The translations under genes and the position numbers were made by a program. Of a DNA stretch of 41,836 nt, positions 15,763 through 25,117 are shown in pieces. The notes under the pieces are model-generated. The model was not told where the DNA came from. It did no database searches and saw only the letters and a list, made by a program, of their open reading frames with translations. The DNA comes from Candidatus Latescibacter anaerobius SCGC AAA252-E07 (GTDB lineage: Bacteria > Latescibacterota > Latescibacteria > Latescibacterales > Latescibacteraceae), in the NCBI GenBank assembly GCA_000403035.1, contig AQSL01000151.1:1-41836 (forward strand). The letters are read 5' to 3'. How positions within the stretch are numbered: the first letter of the stretch is position 1; the number at the start of each line of letters is the position of its first letter.

Positions 15763-18035
15763 GGGTAGTAAAAATAATAATTGTTTTGTTTTTTCTATGT
15801 ATTGAAACAACTCTATACGCGGAAGATTACCCTGATTGGGAAGGATATCCTCCCATGTTCTCGTTGGTCGATGTAATTGAATTCAAAGGATTAATCTATG
15901 GTGTCTGCGAGTGTGGAATGGTCTGTTATAATCCCGGAACCGAAGAATGGAAATTATTTTATAAAAATAAAGGTCTTGAGGCAAATAATGTCCTCTCGAT
16001 AGGTTCAACATCACAGGAGATTTTTGTAGGATTTGAATACGACGGGTTGATGCGTTTCGATCCTGAGACAGAACAGTTTGATCCGGTTCTTTTTCCGGAA
16101 TATGTTGATAAGGAAGATGTATTAAAGACACTGGCGGTAAACGACATCTATGCCTTGAATGACAGTATACTGTATATCGGTCATGAAAAGGGAGTGGACA
16201 GGCTTAATTTATATACCGAGGAAATTCGTACCTACTCAAAACTTTCTCCGGATATACAGGAAGATACCCCTGTTACGGAAGTTAAAATATTCAAGGGAAA
16301 GCTGTGGGCATGCACGTCGGAAGGGCTTGCATGGGCGGATGTGGATAATCCGAACCTTGAATTCGAGGAAAACTGGGAATCGGTGAAATTTCATAACGGT
16401 GTAAGCTGCATCATTCATTATGTCGATGAAGATGAAGATATAATATTTGTCGGAACAGAGAGTAATGGCATATTTACGTTAGATATTGAAACCAAAGAAA
16501 CTGAGAGTATTTCTGAGAAAATTGAAGTGTATAGTTTCTCGGATTCATTTGGAACATGCTATGCTGCTTCCAATACAGGATTATTTAAAAAATTTTTAAA
16601 TAAATTTTATCTCTTTGATAACACATTTTTATCGTTGAAGGCGTTATCCCCGGAATTAGATAATAAAATGTGGGTTGCTACTTCCGATGATGGATTGCAG
16701 TGTTTTACTAATTCCAGATATCAGGAAATTCCCCCCATACATGGACCGAGGAGCAGTACATTTAGAAAAATCGACATCACGGAAGATAACGTTGTGTGGG
16801 CAGCAACCTCATGGCGTGATGACGGAGGAAGTGTCCAGAGATTTCATGATGATATATGGATAAGCTATCATGAAGAAGATGGTCTTCCGAGTATTGAAAA
16901 TTCAGTCATAACAAATTCAATTTTTGTTGATACCACTGGTATTATCTGGGGAGCCACATGGGGGAGAGGAGTGTATGTACATGATGACAATGGTACGCCC
17001 GGTAAAGAAGATGATATAATCACATCTGTTGATTCGCAAGCAAACATACTACTGCCGTATGATGATAAACGTTTTGTTGTTTGCCCCGATATAACCGGAG
17101 ATGCATCAGGAAATATATGGATTGCCGGATGGAATAAAGGTGTTTATGTTCTTGAGGGTAAGCTGCCTGTCAGAGATTATCGATATCATCATTTTTCATT
17201 TGATACCAGTGGTACAGTCCATAATGTACGAAGAGTTTTTATTGATGATGAAGGATGGGTATGGCTCGGTACATGGGATACGGGTGTTATTGGCATGTTT
17301 ATCGGTGATGATCCCTATGATACTTCAGATGATGATATTACATTCATCTACCCATCTGATGGCCTTCTCAGTAACCGCATAGAAGCTATCCATACGGATA
17401 TTGAAGGCTTTATATGGATAGGTACCGATGGCGGACTGAACCGTATTACAAAACTTCCGAATAACGAACTGGAAATTGAGGATATGAATCATCTTTTTGG
17501 AGAGGAGACCGTTGAGGTTAACAGCATAGAAGTGGACAGGTTCAATAATAAGTGGCTCGGCACATCAAAGGGGCTGGTAAAACTTAATTCTGATAATCAA
17601 CTTCAGCAGATCTATACGACCGAAAACAGCGGAATATTCTTTAAAAACAACATATTATCCTTAAAGTATGATGATAATCGTGATATTCTCTGGATCGGAA
17701 CAGATACGGGTTTGAACAAATTCTATGCCTTGAAAAAAGATTCCGGTGATTCCGGTGAGATGGTTTATGTTTATCCCAATCCCTTTGAGATCTGGGGATA
17801 TAATTCCAGAGCTGTTTTCACCAATCTGAAACCGTTTAAACCCGTCCGGATTTACAATTTTAACGGGGAACTGGTAAACGAAATCATTTCGGACGATAGT
17901 AATGAATCTTCAACAGCGGTCTGGAACGGGAATAATTTTAAAGGCGAGTTTGTAGGTTCGGGAGTATATTTCTTTACCGGAACAGACAGTAACGGACATG
18001 TATTCAGAAAAAAAATGGTAGTTATAAGGAGATAG
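15759..18035 (+). CDS. Secreted beta-propeller protein with T9SS-type sorting domain
   Basis: The 758-residue protein starts with a signal peptide (residues 1 to about 21, cleavage after LYAED). Its body is built of repeated strands like two-component-regulator propeller units, for example DNKMWVATSDDGL, GNIWIAGWNKGVYV, GWVWLGTWDTGVI, GFIWIGTDGGLN, NNKWLGTSKGLV and RDILWIGTDTGLN. The last 88 residues are a FlgD-like/T9SS type A sorting domain (YVYPNPFE, VRIYNFNGELV, AVWNGNNFKGEFVGSGVYFF, KMVVIRR). It lacks kinase or receiver domains. Export to the cell surface by type IX secretion is inferred from the tail. A similar protein occurs at 37631. Its start overlaps lnt. Confidence 0.85.
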   Translation: MRVVKIIIVLFFLCIETTLYAEDYPDWEGYPPMFSLVDVIEFKGLIYGVCECGMVCYNPGTEEWKLFYKNKGLEANNVLSIGSTSQEIFVGFEYDGLMRFDPETEQFDPVLFPEYVDKEDVLKTLAVNDIYALNDSILYIGHEKGVDRLNLYTEEIRTYSKLSPDIQEDTPVTEVKIFKGKLWACTSEGLAWADVDNPNLEFEENWESVKFHNGVSCIIHYVDEDEDIIFVGTESNGIFTLDIETKETESISEKIEVYSFSDSFGTCYAASNTGLFKKFLNKFYLFDNTFLSLKALSPELDNKMWVATSDDGLQCFTNSRYQEIPPIHGPRSSTFRKIDITEDNVVWAATSWRDDGGSVQRFHDDIWISYHEEDGLPSIENSVITNSIFVDTTGIIWGATWGRGVYVHDDNGTPGKEDDIITSVDSQANILLPYDDKRFVVCPDITGDASGNIWIAGWNKGVYVLEGKLPVRDYRYHHFSFDTSGTVHNVRRVFIDDEGWVWLGTWDTGVIGMFIGDDPYDTSDDDITFIYPSDGLLSNRIEAIHTDIEGFIWIGTDGGLNRITKLPNNELEIEDMNHLFGEETVEVNSIEVDRFNNKWLGTSKGLVKLNSDNQLQQIYTTENSGIFFKNNILSLKYDDNRDILWIGTDTGLNKFYALKKDSGDSGEMVYVYPNPFEIWGYNSRAVFTNLKPFKPVRIYNFNGELVNEIISDDSNESSTAVWNGNNFKGEFVGSGVYFFTGTDSNGHVFRKKMVVIRR

Positions 18036-18038
18036 TCT

Positions 18039-19514
18039 GTGTTTGCGCACCTGAGCCGTCTTTTCAAACACTCTGTTGTATATGGAATGTCCGAGACGAT
18101 ATCACGCGGGACCGGATTTATTCTCATGTTCATATATGTCAGAATCATTTCGTATTCCGAGATTGGAATACGGTCTTCGTTTTATTTTGCTTCTGCTTTT
18201 TTAGCACTTTTTTATACGTTCGGATTGGATAATGCATTCCTGCGTTACTTTCTGGATGAGGATTATAAAAACAGAAAAGGGACATTGTTTTCTTCGGCTA
18301 TTTATTTTACGATACTAACCGGCTTGATTTTTATGATCGTTCCAATAGTGTGGGGAAATACAGTATCAAATTTAATAACTGACAGTGAATACTACATTTA
18401 TATTACCAGACTTCTCTTCATAATACTTATCCTTGATTCGATAGTAATTTATCCATCACTTGTTTTAAGAGCGGAAAACAGGTTTTTATATTATTTATTC
18501 ATATCCTTCTCACGATTCTTTCTTTTCATTCTGCTTAACCTCGTAATGGTATGGTATTTTAAACGTGGTGTCAGGGGGATATTCGAAGCAAACCTCATGG
18601 TGGTTTTTATTATTTTTCTCCTCCTCCTGCCAGTTTACAGGAAGTATTTTTCCGGCCGAATATCTTTCCCAATTATGAAAAAAATGCTCTTGTTTGGTGT
18701 TCCAACTATATTCACGATTCTTGCAATGCGTATTATCGATTTTTCCGATCGTAGGATTATCCTTTATTTTCTCGGGGAATCCCAGGTTGGAAAGTATACG
18801 GTAGCTTACAATCTTGGAATGGTAGGGATAATGGTGTTTGTAAACTCGTTCAGAACAGCCTGGCAGCCGTTTTTTTTGTCGCTTAAATCAAATTCTGAAT
18901 CAAAAATTGTATTTTCAAGAGTAGCAACATATTATGCAATCATTATATGCATGGTATTTTTAGGTCTGGTCCTTTTTCGAGACGAAATCCTTCATATCTA
19001 CGATCCCAATATTTCGATTGGTCTATCTGCTATCATTCCCTTTGTAGCTGTTTCATATATCCTGTACGGTTTTTATATTATTATGTTGCCCGGAGTATTC
19101 ATCCGTGAGAAGACAAAGTATCTGCCGCTCGCAACTTTCGCCGGTGCTTTTGTAAATATTGCTTTGAATATCCTGTTTATACCAAGATATGGTATTATCG
19201 GAGCTGCTTATGCAACGGTTATTTCTTATATTGTCATGGTGGTAATTTTATACGTTATTTCGAGGTACATTTATCTGGTGAAATATGAGATAGGGCGTAT
19301 CATGGGAGTTTTCATTTTTACTGTGGTACCGATAATTATTTCCCTTGTGTATCTGCCGGATTCTCTCATATGGAAATTACTATATAATTGTTTTCTGTGC
19401 CTCATCCCGCCGGCAGTATATATTTTCAGCAGTTTCCTCAGTACAGATGAAAAAGTGTATATTCGTCAGAAATTGAAACAATGCATATCAGGAAAGTTTC
19501 TCTGTAATATATAA
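18039..19514 (+). CDS. Oligosaccharide flippase (Wzx/MATE-like)
   Basis: The 491-residue protein is almost entirely hydrophobic, with about 12-14 membrane segments and short charged loops, as in polysaccharide/oligosaccharide flippases (RfbX/Wzx and MVF family). The N-terminal amphipathic segment LSRLFKHSVVYGMSETISRGTGF, the loop RAENRFLYYLF and the later PRYGIIGAAYATVISYIVM fit this family. It would move lipid-linked glycans across the inner membrane for surface polysaccharide assembly. No glycosyltransferase is nearby, so its cargo is unknown. The start is GTG at 18039, three bases after the propeller gene stop. Confidence 0.85.
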   Translation: MFAHLSRLFKHSVVYGMSETISRGTGFILMFIYVRIISYSEIGIRSSFYFASAFLALFYTFGLDNAFLRYFLDEDYKNRKGTLFSSAIYFTILTGLIFMIVPIVWGNTVSNLITDSEYYIYITRLLFIILILDSIVIYPSLVLRAENRFLYYLFISFSRFFLFILLNLVMVWYFKRGVRGIFEANLMVVFIIFLLLLPVYRKYFSGRISFPIMKKMLLFGVPTIFTILAMRIIDFSDRRIILYFLGESQVGKYTVAYNLGMVGIMVFVNSFRTAWQPFFLSLKSNSESKIVFSRVATYYAIIICMVFLGLVLFRDEILHIYDPNISIGLSAIIPFVAVSYILYGFYIIMLPGVFIREKTKYLPLATFAGAFVNIALNILFIPRYGIIGAAYATVISYIVMVVILYVISRYIYLVKYEIGRIMGVFIFTVVPIIISLVYLPDSLIWKLLYNCFLCLIPPAVYIFSSFLSTDEKVYIRQKLKQCISGKFLCNI

Positions 19515-19782
19515 CTATGAAGAACAAAATATGTTTGATAACGGTGAATAAATGTAATATATAATACAAAGTATACACATAATAAATTTACCTTCCATTT
19601 ACAGTATCTGTGGGAGAGACTTATTTTTGAATTCAATTAACTTTTCGAAGCGGTTTTCGAGTTCAATATCCGGCAATCAACGTTCATTTTAAAAGATACA
19701 AAACTGACTGCTGAAATTCTTTTCTGAAGTAATCGTATCAATGTATTTTTTTCATAAACTTTTTATCATAAGAAAGGAAGCC

Positions 19783-21174
19783 ATGAGATATTATTTTTTT
19801 ATTGGGATATCATTAACTCTGGCTTTAACAGTTTTTTTTTCCTGTGCGAGTATAAAATCCATGAAGACTGAAAAAAAATCACCATCAGTATTACTGTCTC
19901 CGATTGCTCCATACACGAAAGTAACTCTTGACAACGGCCTGGATGTTATTGTTAAAGAGGTTCATTCCGCACCGATTGTTGCCGTCTATCTCTGGTGTAA
20001 AACAGGGAGTGTAAATGAGACGGATTATGAGCATGGTATTTCCCATTTCTATGAGCACATGTTTTTTAAAGGCACGGAAAAACGCGGAGTAGGTGAAATT
20101 GACCGTGCAATAAAGAGTCTTGGCGGTTATAACAACGCTTTTACCTCGAAGGAGTACACTGCATATTATGTAGTGTTACCATCTGAAAATTTCACTCTTG
20201 CGGCCGATGTTCTGATTGATGCAATACGAAACTCAAGTTTCCTGCATGAAGAAATACAGAAAGAACTTGGGGTTATCAAGGAAGAAATCAACCGTAAAGA
20301 AGATGATCCCATAGGAAAGCTGTATGAAGAAATCTTTAACATCATGTTTCCCGGAACACCATATTCACATCCGGTATTAGGAACAAAAACGAGCATATCC
20401 AAATTAACAAAAAAAGATTTTAAAAACTATTTGTCAAAATTTTATGTGCCAAACAATATAACCGCAGTGGTTATAGGAGATGTAAAAAACCGTGATGTAA
20501 TCAGGGAATTCGAAAAGCTTACCGGTGACTGGAAACCGAACGAAAACGTTCAGGGGCTTTTCCCGGAGTTTGAGGTTACGAAACGAAAAGGTATAAAAGG
20601 ATTTACACTGGAAAAAGATGTTAATATGTCCTATGTTTTAATGGCATTTCAAACTTCGGGTCTGGCGGATGAAAGGGAAAATGCCACTCTGGATATTGTT
20701 AGTTCGCTTTTCGGTGAGGGGAGAAGTTCACGATTATATAAACGTCTCATAGAAAAAGATCAGATAGCTTCATCGGTTCAGGCATTTATATACCCGCTCA
20801 CGAGGTCAGGCATGTTTATTATTTATGGTACGGTGGATCGTGGTAATGTACAGAAATTTAAACATACGATTGTTGAGGAGATTGAAAAACTCAGAAACGA
20901 ACCTCCTTCTCCGGAAGAACTCTTAAAAGTAAAAACAATGCTCAAAGCCGATTTCCAATTTTCTAACGAAACAAATTCCGATATAGCTCAAACACTCGGA
21001 CACTATAACACGGTCGGTATTCTGGAACGTGCCACAGAATATGAAAAGATCATTGATACAGTAACTATAGAAGAAATAAACAAATATGTTATCAAGGTTC
21101 TCGATCCCGGCTCGTACTCGATTGGTGTAATAAACCAGCGTATTCCAACCGAAAGGGAGGTGCGTGGTGAATAA
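19783..21174 (+). CDS. M16-family zinc peptidase, probable lipoprotein
   Basis: The 463-residue protein is an M16B-type peptidase (processing-protease-like). The zinc motif HxxEH is intact as HFYEH at residues 88-92, and the third ligand is likely the Glu in ELGVIKEEINRKED. The N-terminus from the ATG at 19783 has a hydrophobic signal ending in FFSC, so Cys21 may be lipidated, in keeping with the lnt gene upstream. AAAGGA supports this start; the ATG at 19741 lies further upstream and lacks a site. The second M16 gene overlaps its end, so the two form an active/inactive pair acting in the periplasm. Substrates are unknown. Confidence 0.92.
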   Translation: MRYYFFIGISLTLALTVFFSCASIKSMKTEKKSPSVLLSPIAPYTKVTLDNGLDVIVKEVHSAPIVAVYLWCKTGSVNETDYEHGISHFYEHMFFKGTEKRGVGEIDRAIKSLGGYNNAFTSKEYTAYYVVLPSENFTLAADVLIDAIRNSSFLHEEIQKELGVIKEEINRKEDDPIGKLYEEIFNIMFPGTPYSHPVLGTKTSISKLTKKDFKNYLSKFYVPNNITAVVIGDVKNRDVIREFEKLTGDWKPNENVQGLFPEFEVTKRKGIKGFTLEKDVNMSYVLMAFQTSGLADERENATLDIVSSLFGEGRSSRLYKRLIEKDQIASSVQAFIYPLTRSGMFIIYGTVDRGNVQKFKHTIVEEIEKLRNEPPSPEELLKVKTMLKADFQFSNETNSDIAQTLGHYNTVGILERATEYEKIIDTVTIEEINKYVIKVLDPGSYSIGVINQRIPTEREVRGE

Positions 21175-22474
21175 TTTTATTGTGATTGTCGGATTGATTG
21201 GAACAATTTTCAATACTGTATCTCTTTCGGAGGCCCTGGCAGTGAATAGAACAGAATTATCAAATGGACTTGTAATCATTACCAAACCGGTTACAACAAA
21301 CAGCATAGTATCGGTAGTCGTTTCAATGAAAATGGGAAGTCTGTATGAGAGTGATGAAAATGCAGGATTATGCACTCTTATGCAAGATACCCTTATGAAA
21401 GGCACTGAAAATCGCACATCAGAACAGATCGCCCTTGAACTTGAAAGCATGGGCACCCGTTTATCAACAACTTCCAATCGAGAATACGGAACGGTTGAGA
21501 TTCATTCCACCATGGAGAGTCTTTACAAAAGTCTGGATATTTTATATGACCTGTTACTCAATGCCACTTTTCCGGAAGATGCTCTGGAACTTCAGAAGCG
21601 TCTCCAGATAAGGAATATTTTGACAAGGGATGATGTGCCGTTATATCGTGCGATTGATCTCATGGTTGAAGTTCATTATGGGAAACATCCTTTTCATAAG
21701 CCGAGAATGGGATACCCGGAAACGATAAAAACATTATCACGGGAAGATGTACGAACGATGTACAAAAACATATTCGTACCTGATAATATGGTTATAACAG
21801 CCGTGGGAAATTTCGACGAAAAACGTTTTATAAAAGATTTTACTGACCATCTCGGTTCGCTTTCAGAATCAAGAAAACCGGGCACGGCAGATTATAAAAA
21901 AGTTGATTTTCATGAACTGTCATCTCCGGTGGAAAAAACAGAAACCCGTGAAACTGCAGCGAGTTGGTTTTCACTTGGGTGGCCGGCTCCCGCATTACAT
22001 GATAAGGATTATTTTGCAATGGAGGTGCTGGATGCCATAACAGGCGGTTCCATGAACTCCAGATTGTTTATTGCCATAAGAGAAAAGCGTGGGCTCGCTT
22101 ATCAGGTTTCTTCTTTTTATAATGCACGGGTTGAATCAGGAATATATGTTGCCTACATCGGAACCAAACCGGCCACATACAGTGAAGCTAAAAAAGTACT
22201 TATCGAGGAAGTACGCCGGATGGGTATGGAAACACCCACACCAGAAGAAACCAAACTTGCAAAAAGCTTTCTGAGAGGAATGAATATTATGAGCCAGGAA
22301 TCAAATTCCGGGCAGGCTTCCCAGTGTGGTTACTATGAATTATTCGGGCTTGGTTATGATTTTGTTAACAGCTATAATGAAAAAATTGACACTATAACAG
22401 CTTCTGATATTCTGCGGGTCGGTAAGAGGTATTTTTCCGAAAATTATTCTTTGGGTGGTGTACTGGCAAAATAG
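21167..22474 (+). CDS. M16-family protein, catalytically inactive partner
   Basis: This roughly 435-residue protein has the same fold as its neighbour (NAGLCTLMQDTLMKGT, FVPDNMVITAVGNFD, FSLGWPAPALHDKDYFAMEVLDAITGG, REKRGLAYQVSSFYNARVESG) but lacks the HxxEH zinc motif, having LCTLMQD in its place. It is therefore likely the substrate-binding, non-catalytic subunit of a heterodimer, as in mitochondrial processing peptidase-like pairs. A signal peptide is visible up to about residue 25 (SEALA). Two adjacent GTG codons (21164, 21167) can start it; 21167 is preferred, six bases after GGGAGG. It overlaps the upstream gene by eight bases. Confidence 0.9.
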   Translation: MNNFIVIVGLIGTIFNTVSLSEALAVNRTELSNGLVIITKPVTTNSIVSVVVSMKMGSLYESDENAGLCTLMQDTLMKGTENRTSEQIALELESMGTRLSTTSNREYGTVEIHSTMESLYKSLDILYDLLLNATFPEDALELQKRLQIRNILTRDDVPLYRAIDLMVEVHYGKHPFHKPRMGYPETIKTLSREDVRTMYKNIFVPDNMVITAVGNFDEKRFIKDFTDHLGSLSESRKPGTADYKKVDFHELSSPVEKTETRETAASWFSLGWPAPALHDKDYFAMEVLDAITGGSMNSRLFIAIREKRGLAYQVSSFYNARVESGIYVAYIGTKPATYSEAKKVLIEEVRRMGMETPTPEETKLAKSFLRGMNIMSQESNSGQASQCGYYELFGLGYDFVNSYNEKIDTITASDILRVGKRYFSENYSLGGVLAK

Positions 22475-22975
22475 AAATCGGATGTAAGTTAATTATATTC
22501 AAAATAGATAATATACGTATCGAATTACTGCAGAAAATTACGAATCCGGATTATCTTCCGTTTTTTCACTGCTGAAAACGCTCAGTACTCTGATTCGTAC
22601 ACTACGATGTGCAAATCGTCATGCGAACTTCGTAATATGGCCTCTGCGCAACCTGGCGGTGAACTATGGAAATATTCTTATATTATAGTAAAAGCCTGAA
22701 AAAATTGATAGCATATAACAAAATTTGTTGACAAAGCATATAATTTTCTTATCATAATTATATAAATTAATCCTCGAACAAAACATCGCCGGTAACAATA
22801 AAAATCTGGATTTTTAATTCCCGGTCAACTATTTTAAAACTGTCAACGAATCAGAATAACATATTTATAAAGCTGATGCGAAAGTTTGGTTTAATCATTA
22901 AAACTTGGTAAATATTACGAATGTATACCTGATAACATATTTATTTATTAAAGGATAAAATGCCGGGAGGTTCAA
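22475..22975. other. 501-base intergenic region with a bounded inverted-repeat element and promoter
   Basis: No protein-coding gene is supported here. The region contains TACGTATCGA (22514-22523), a richer-GC stretch of about 100 bases bounded by ATTACGAA (22537-22544) and TTCGTAAT (22629-22636), and a short hairpin TTTTCA/TGAAAA inside it. The remainder is AT-rich and includes the purN promoter. Confidence 0.5.
22728..22758 (+). promoter_or_regulatory. Possible promoter for the purN-nadC-birA unit
   Basis: TTGACA (22728-22733) is perfect and CATAAT (22753-22758) follows after 19 bases. The long spacer lowers confidence, and the leader would be about 210 bases. Confidence 0.4.
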
Positions 22976-23572
22976 TTGAAACGTCTGAAAATTGGTGTTC
23001 TTGCTTCAGGGGGAGGAACGAACCTTCAAAGTATTATTGATAAGTCTCTTGATGGTTCACTCGATGGTGATATCGTGGTTGTGATATCAAACAATTCTAA
23101 AGCAGGAGCCCTGGAAAGGGCATCCAATCATAAGATAGACGCTTTGCATATAAGTGCTGCAACAGAAGGTTCGGCAGAGGGAGTTGACAGAAGAATTGTC
23201 GAGGAAATGGATTCAAGGGAGGTTGATATTATCGTACTTGCCGGATACATGAAAAAGATCGGCCAGCATCTTCTTGATGCTTACAAGGGAAAGATAGTGA
23301 ATATTCATCCGGCGCTTCTTCCGAAATTTGGCGGTACAGGGATGTATGGAATGCATGTGCATGAAGCGGTAATCGCTTCGGGAGAAAAAGAAAGCGGACC
23401 TTCAATACACTATGTTGACAGCAAATATGACCATGGGCAGATAATTGCGCAGGTGAAAGTTCCGGTATATCCGGAAGATACGCCAGATGAACTTCAGAAA
23501 CGTGTTCTCGCGCAAGAACACGATTTATTACCAAGAGTAATTCAAAAAATTGCAGAAGAATGGGAGTCTTGA
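22976..23572 (+). CDS. purN: Phosphoribosylglycinamide formyltransferase
   Basis: PurN transfers a formyl group from 10-formyl-tetrahydrofolate to GAR in purine synthesis. The 198-residue product has GVLASGGGTNLQSIID at the N-terminus, the catalytic segment NIHPALLPKFGG and the Asp-containing VDSKYDHGQIIAQ. The variant HPALLPKFGGTGMYGMHVHEAV resembles Bacteroidota-type enzymes. The start is TTG at 22976 with GGGAGG five bases upstream. nadC overlaps its stop by one base, so this begins a long cofactor operon. Confidence 0.96.
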   Translation: MKRLKIGVLASGGGTNLQSIIDKSLDGSLDGDIVVVISNNSKAGALERASNHKIDALHISAATEGSAEGVDRRIVEEMDSREVDIIVLAGYMKKIGQHLLDAYKGKIVNIHPALLPKFGGTGMYGMHVHEAVIASGEKESGPSIHYVDSKYDHGQIIAQVKVPVYPEDTPDELQKRVLAQEHDLLPRVIQKIAEEWES

Positions 23573-24444
23573 TGGAAAGAACATGGGCAAAATTAACAGA
23601 TCAAATTATTGAGAAAGCACTTGAAGAAGATTTAGGAACAGGTGATTTGACAACAAATTCCATCGTACCTTCCAGACTTGTTTGCACTGCTTTTCTTTTT
23701 ACAAAAACCCCTGGTATTATTGCGGGAATAGATGTAGCGAAGAAAGTATTCCACAAAGTTGATTCAAAACTTGAATTCATTTCGTGCTGCAAAGATGGCG
23801 ATACTATTACCCAGGGGCAAAAGATTTCGGAGATAACCGGTTCAGCGGCATCAATTTTAAAAGGGGAAAGAACAGCTCTTAATTTTCTCGGCCGAATGTC
23901 CGGCATAGCGACAAAAACTGCAGAATTTAGTAAACTTATTGAGGGCTCCCATGCAAAGATACTCGACACACGGAAAACCATACCAACAATGAGACATCTG
24001 GATAAATATTCCGTACGAGTAGGTGGCGGGTCAAATCATCGGTTTGGCTTGTTCGATATGGTATTGATTAAGGATAATCATATAGCTATCGCCGGAGGTA
24101 TCCGTATCGCCGTTGAAAAAGTACTATCTTCATTGAAAAAAAAGGAAAAGATAAAGATTGAGGTTGAATGCAAATCATACGATGAAGTTCTGGAAGCTAT
24201 CTATACACAAATTGATATTATTATGCTGGACAATATGGATATTGCCGAGATTGAAAAATCGGTAAAAGCCATCAGAGATGCTTCCATGGCAAGTGGGAAA
24301 ACAATCCGGATAGAGGTTTCAGGAAATATACATAAAGACAATATTAGAGAAATTGCAGAAAAGGGTGTGGATTATATTTCAATCGGTTCGTTAACTCATT
24401 CGGTTGTTAATCATGATTTTACTCTTCTGTTCAATGAATTATAA
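23572..24444 (+). CDS. nadC: Nicotinate-nucleotide pyrophosphorylase (carboxylating)
   Basis: NadC converts quinolinate and PRPP to nicotinate mononucleotide in NAD synthesis. The 290-residue protein shows ALEEDLGTGDLTTNSIV, GERTALNFLGRMSGIAT, DTRKTIPTMRHLDKYSVRVGG with GGSNHRFGLFDMVLIKDNHI, and the C-terminal VSGNIHKDNIREIAEKGVDYISIGSLTHS. The ATG at 23572 is preferred (GGGAG at five bases, shares one base with the purN stop); an ATG at 23560 would add four residues. nadA and nadB are not in the window. birA and coaX follow closely. Confidence 0.97.
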   Translation: MERTWAKLTDQIIEKALEEDLGTGDLTTNSIVPSRLVCTAFLFTKTPGIIAGIDVAKKVFHKVDSKLEFISCCKDGDTITQGQKISEITGSAASILKGERTALNFLGRMSGIATKTAEFSKLIEGSHAKILDTRKTIPTMRHLDKYSVRVGGGSNHRFGLFDMVLIKDNHIAIAGGIRIAVEKVLSSLKKKEKIKIEVECKSYDEVLEAIYTQIDIIMLDNMDIAEIEKSVKAIRDASMASGKTIRIEVSGNIHKDNIREIAEKGVDYISIGSLTHSVVNHDFTLLFNEL

Positions 24445-24457
24445 ATAATTAAAAAAC

Positions 24458-25090
24458 ATGCCAATAAAACCGTTTTGCAATAGTAATAAATCGCATCAAT
24501 GTAAAAAAATTATTTTTATTAAAAATAGTAAAGTTCTATGGTTACATCTCGAATCAATTGATTCTACCATGGATTATGCAATGAAAATAATCCACAATGG
24601 GATTGAGCCATGGACAGTTATTAGTGCTGATGAACAATCTTCGGGAAGAGGTACTCATGGCCGGACATGGTATTCACCAGCCGGAAAGGGTTTCTGGATG
24701 TCGGTGATTTTACCTCCGCCGCAAAAAGCCGGGTATCTCGATAATTTATCGGTATTTGCCGCTCAGGCACTGGTACGGAGTTTTCGGGAATTTACCGATA
24801 TAGAATTTGTGATAAAACCTCCAAATGATGTTATTACTCGAGGACGTAAGATAGCAGGTATTCTTTTTGAGTCTGTTTCGTGCGGTCAGGATGTTTCTTC
24901 TGTAATTTTAGGGATGGGCGTTAATTTGAGACAATCTGTCAGGGATTTTGAGTGTGAAGGATTGAATGAAGCCACATCTTTTCGGATTGAAACAGGTGAT
25001 GTTCCGGAAACAGAACGATTTTTGAAAACGTTTCTCTGTCACTTTAAGCCATTGTATGATACGTCTGTTCTGAAAATCCGGAAGCAGTAA
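24458..25090 (+). CDS. birA: Biotin-[acetyl-CoA-carboxylase] ligase, short form
   Basis: BirA activates biotin with ATP and attaches it to carrier proteins. Family motifs are IDSTMDYA, SSGRGTHGRTW (adenylate-binding loop), GFWMSVILPP, KPPNDV, KIAGILFE and GMGVNL. At 210 residues it has only the catalytic core: the N-terminal DNA-binding helix-turn-helix of E. coli BirA is absent, and the C-terminal SH3-like domain is also missing or very reduced, with no room for it before coaX. It should therefore be a ligase only and not a repressor. The start at 24458 has no clear Shine-Dalgarno site, so it may begin somewhat later. Confidence 0.9.
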   Translation: MPIKPFCNSNKSHQCKKIIFIKNSKVLWLHLESIDSTMDYAMKIIHNGIEPWTVISADEQSSGRGTHGRTWYSPAGKGFWMSVILPPPQKAGYLDNLSVFAAQALVRSFREFTDIEFVIKPPNDVITRGRKIAGILFESVSCGQDVSSVILGMGVNLRQSVRDFECEGLNEATSFRIETGDVPETERFLKTFLCHFKPLYDTSVLKIRKQ

Positions 25091-25117
25091 TGCATCAGGG
25101 AAAAATGATAATCTATT

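Noticed and set aside
20923..21477. Minus-strand open frame of 184 residues across the M16 gene junction
   Set aside because: Antisense to two overlapping peptidase genes with strong family motifs.
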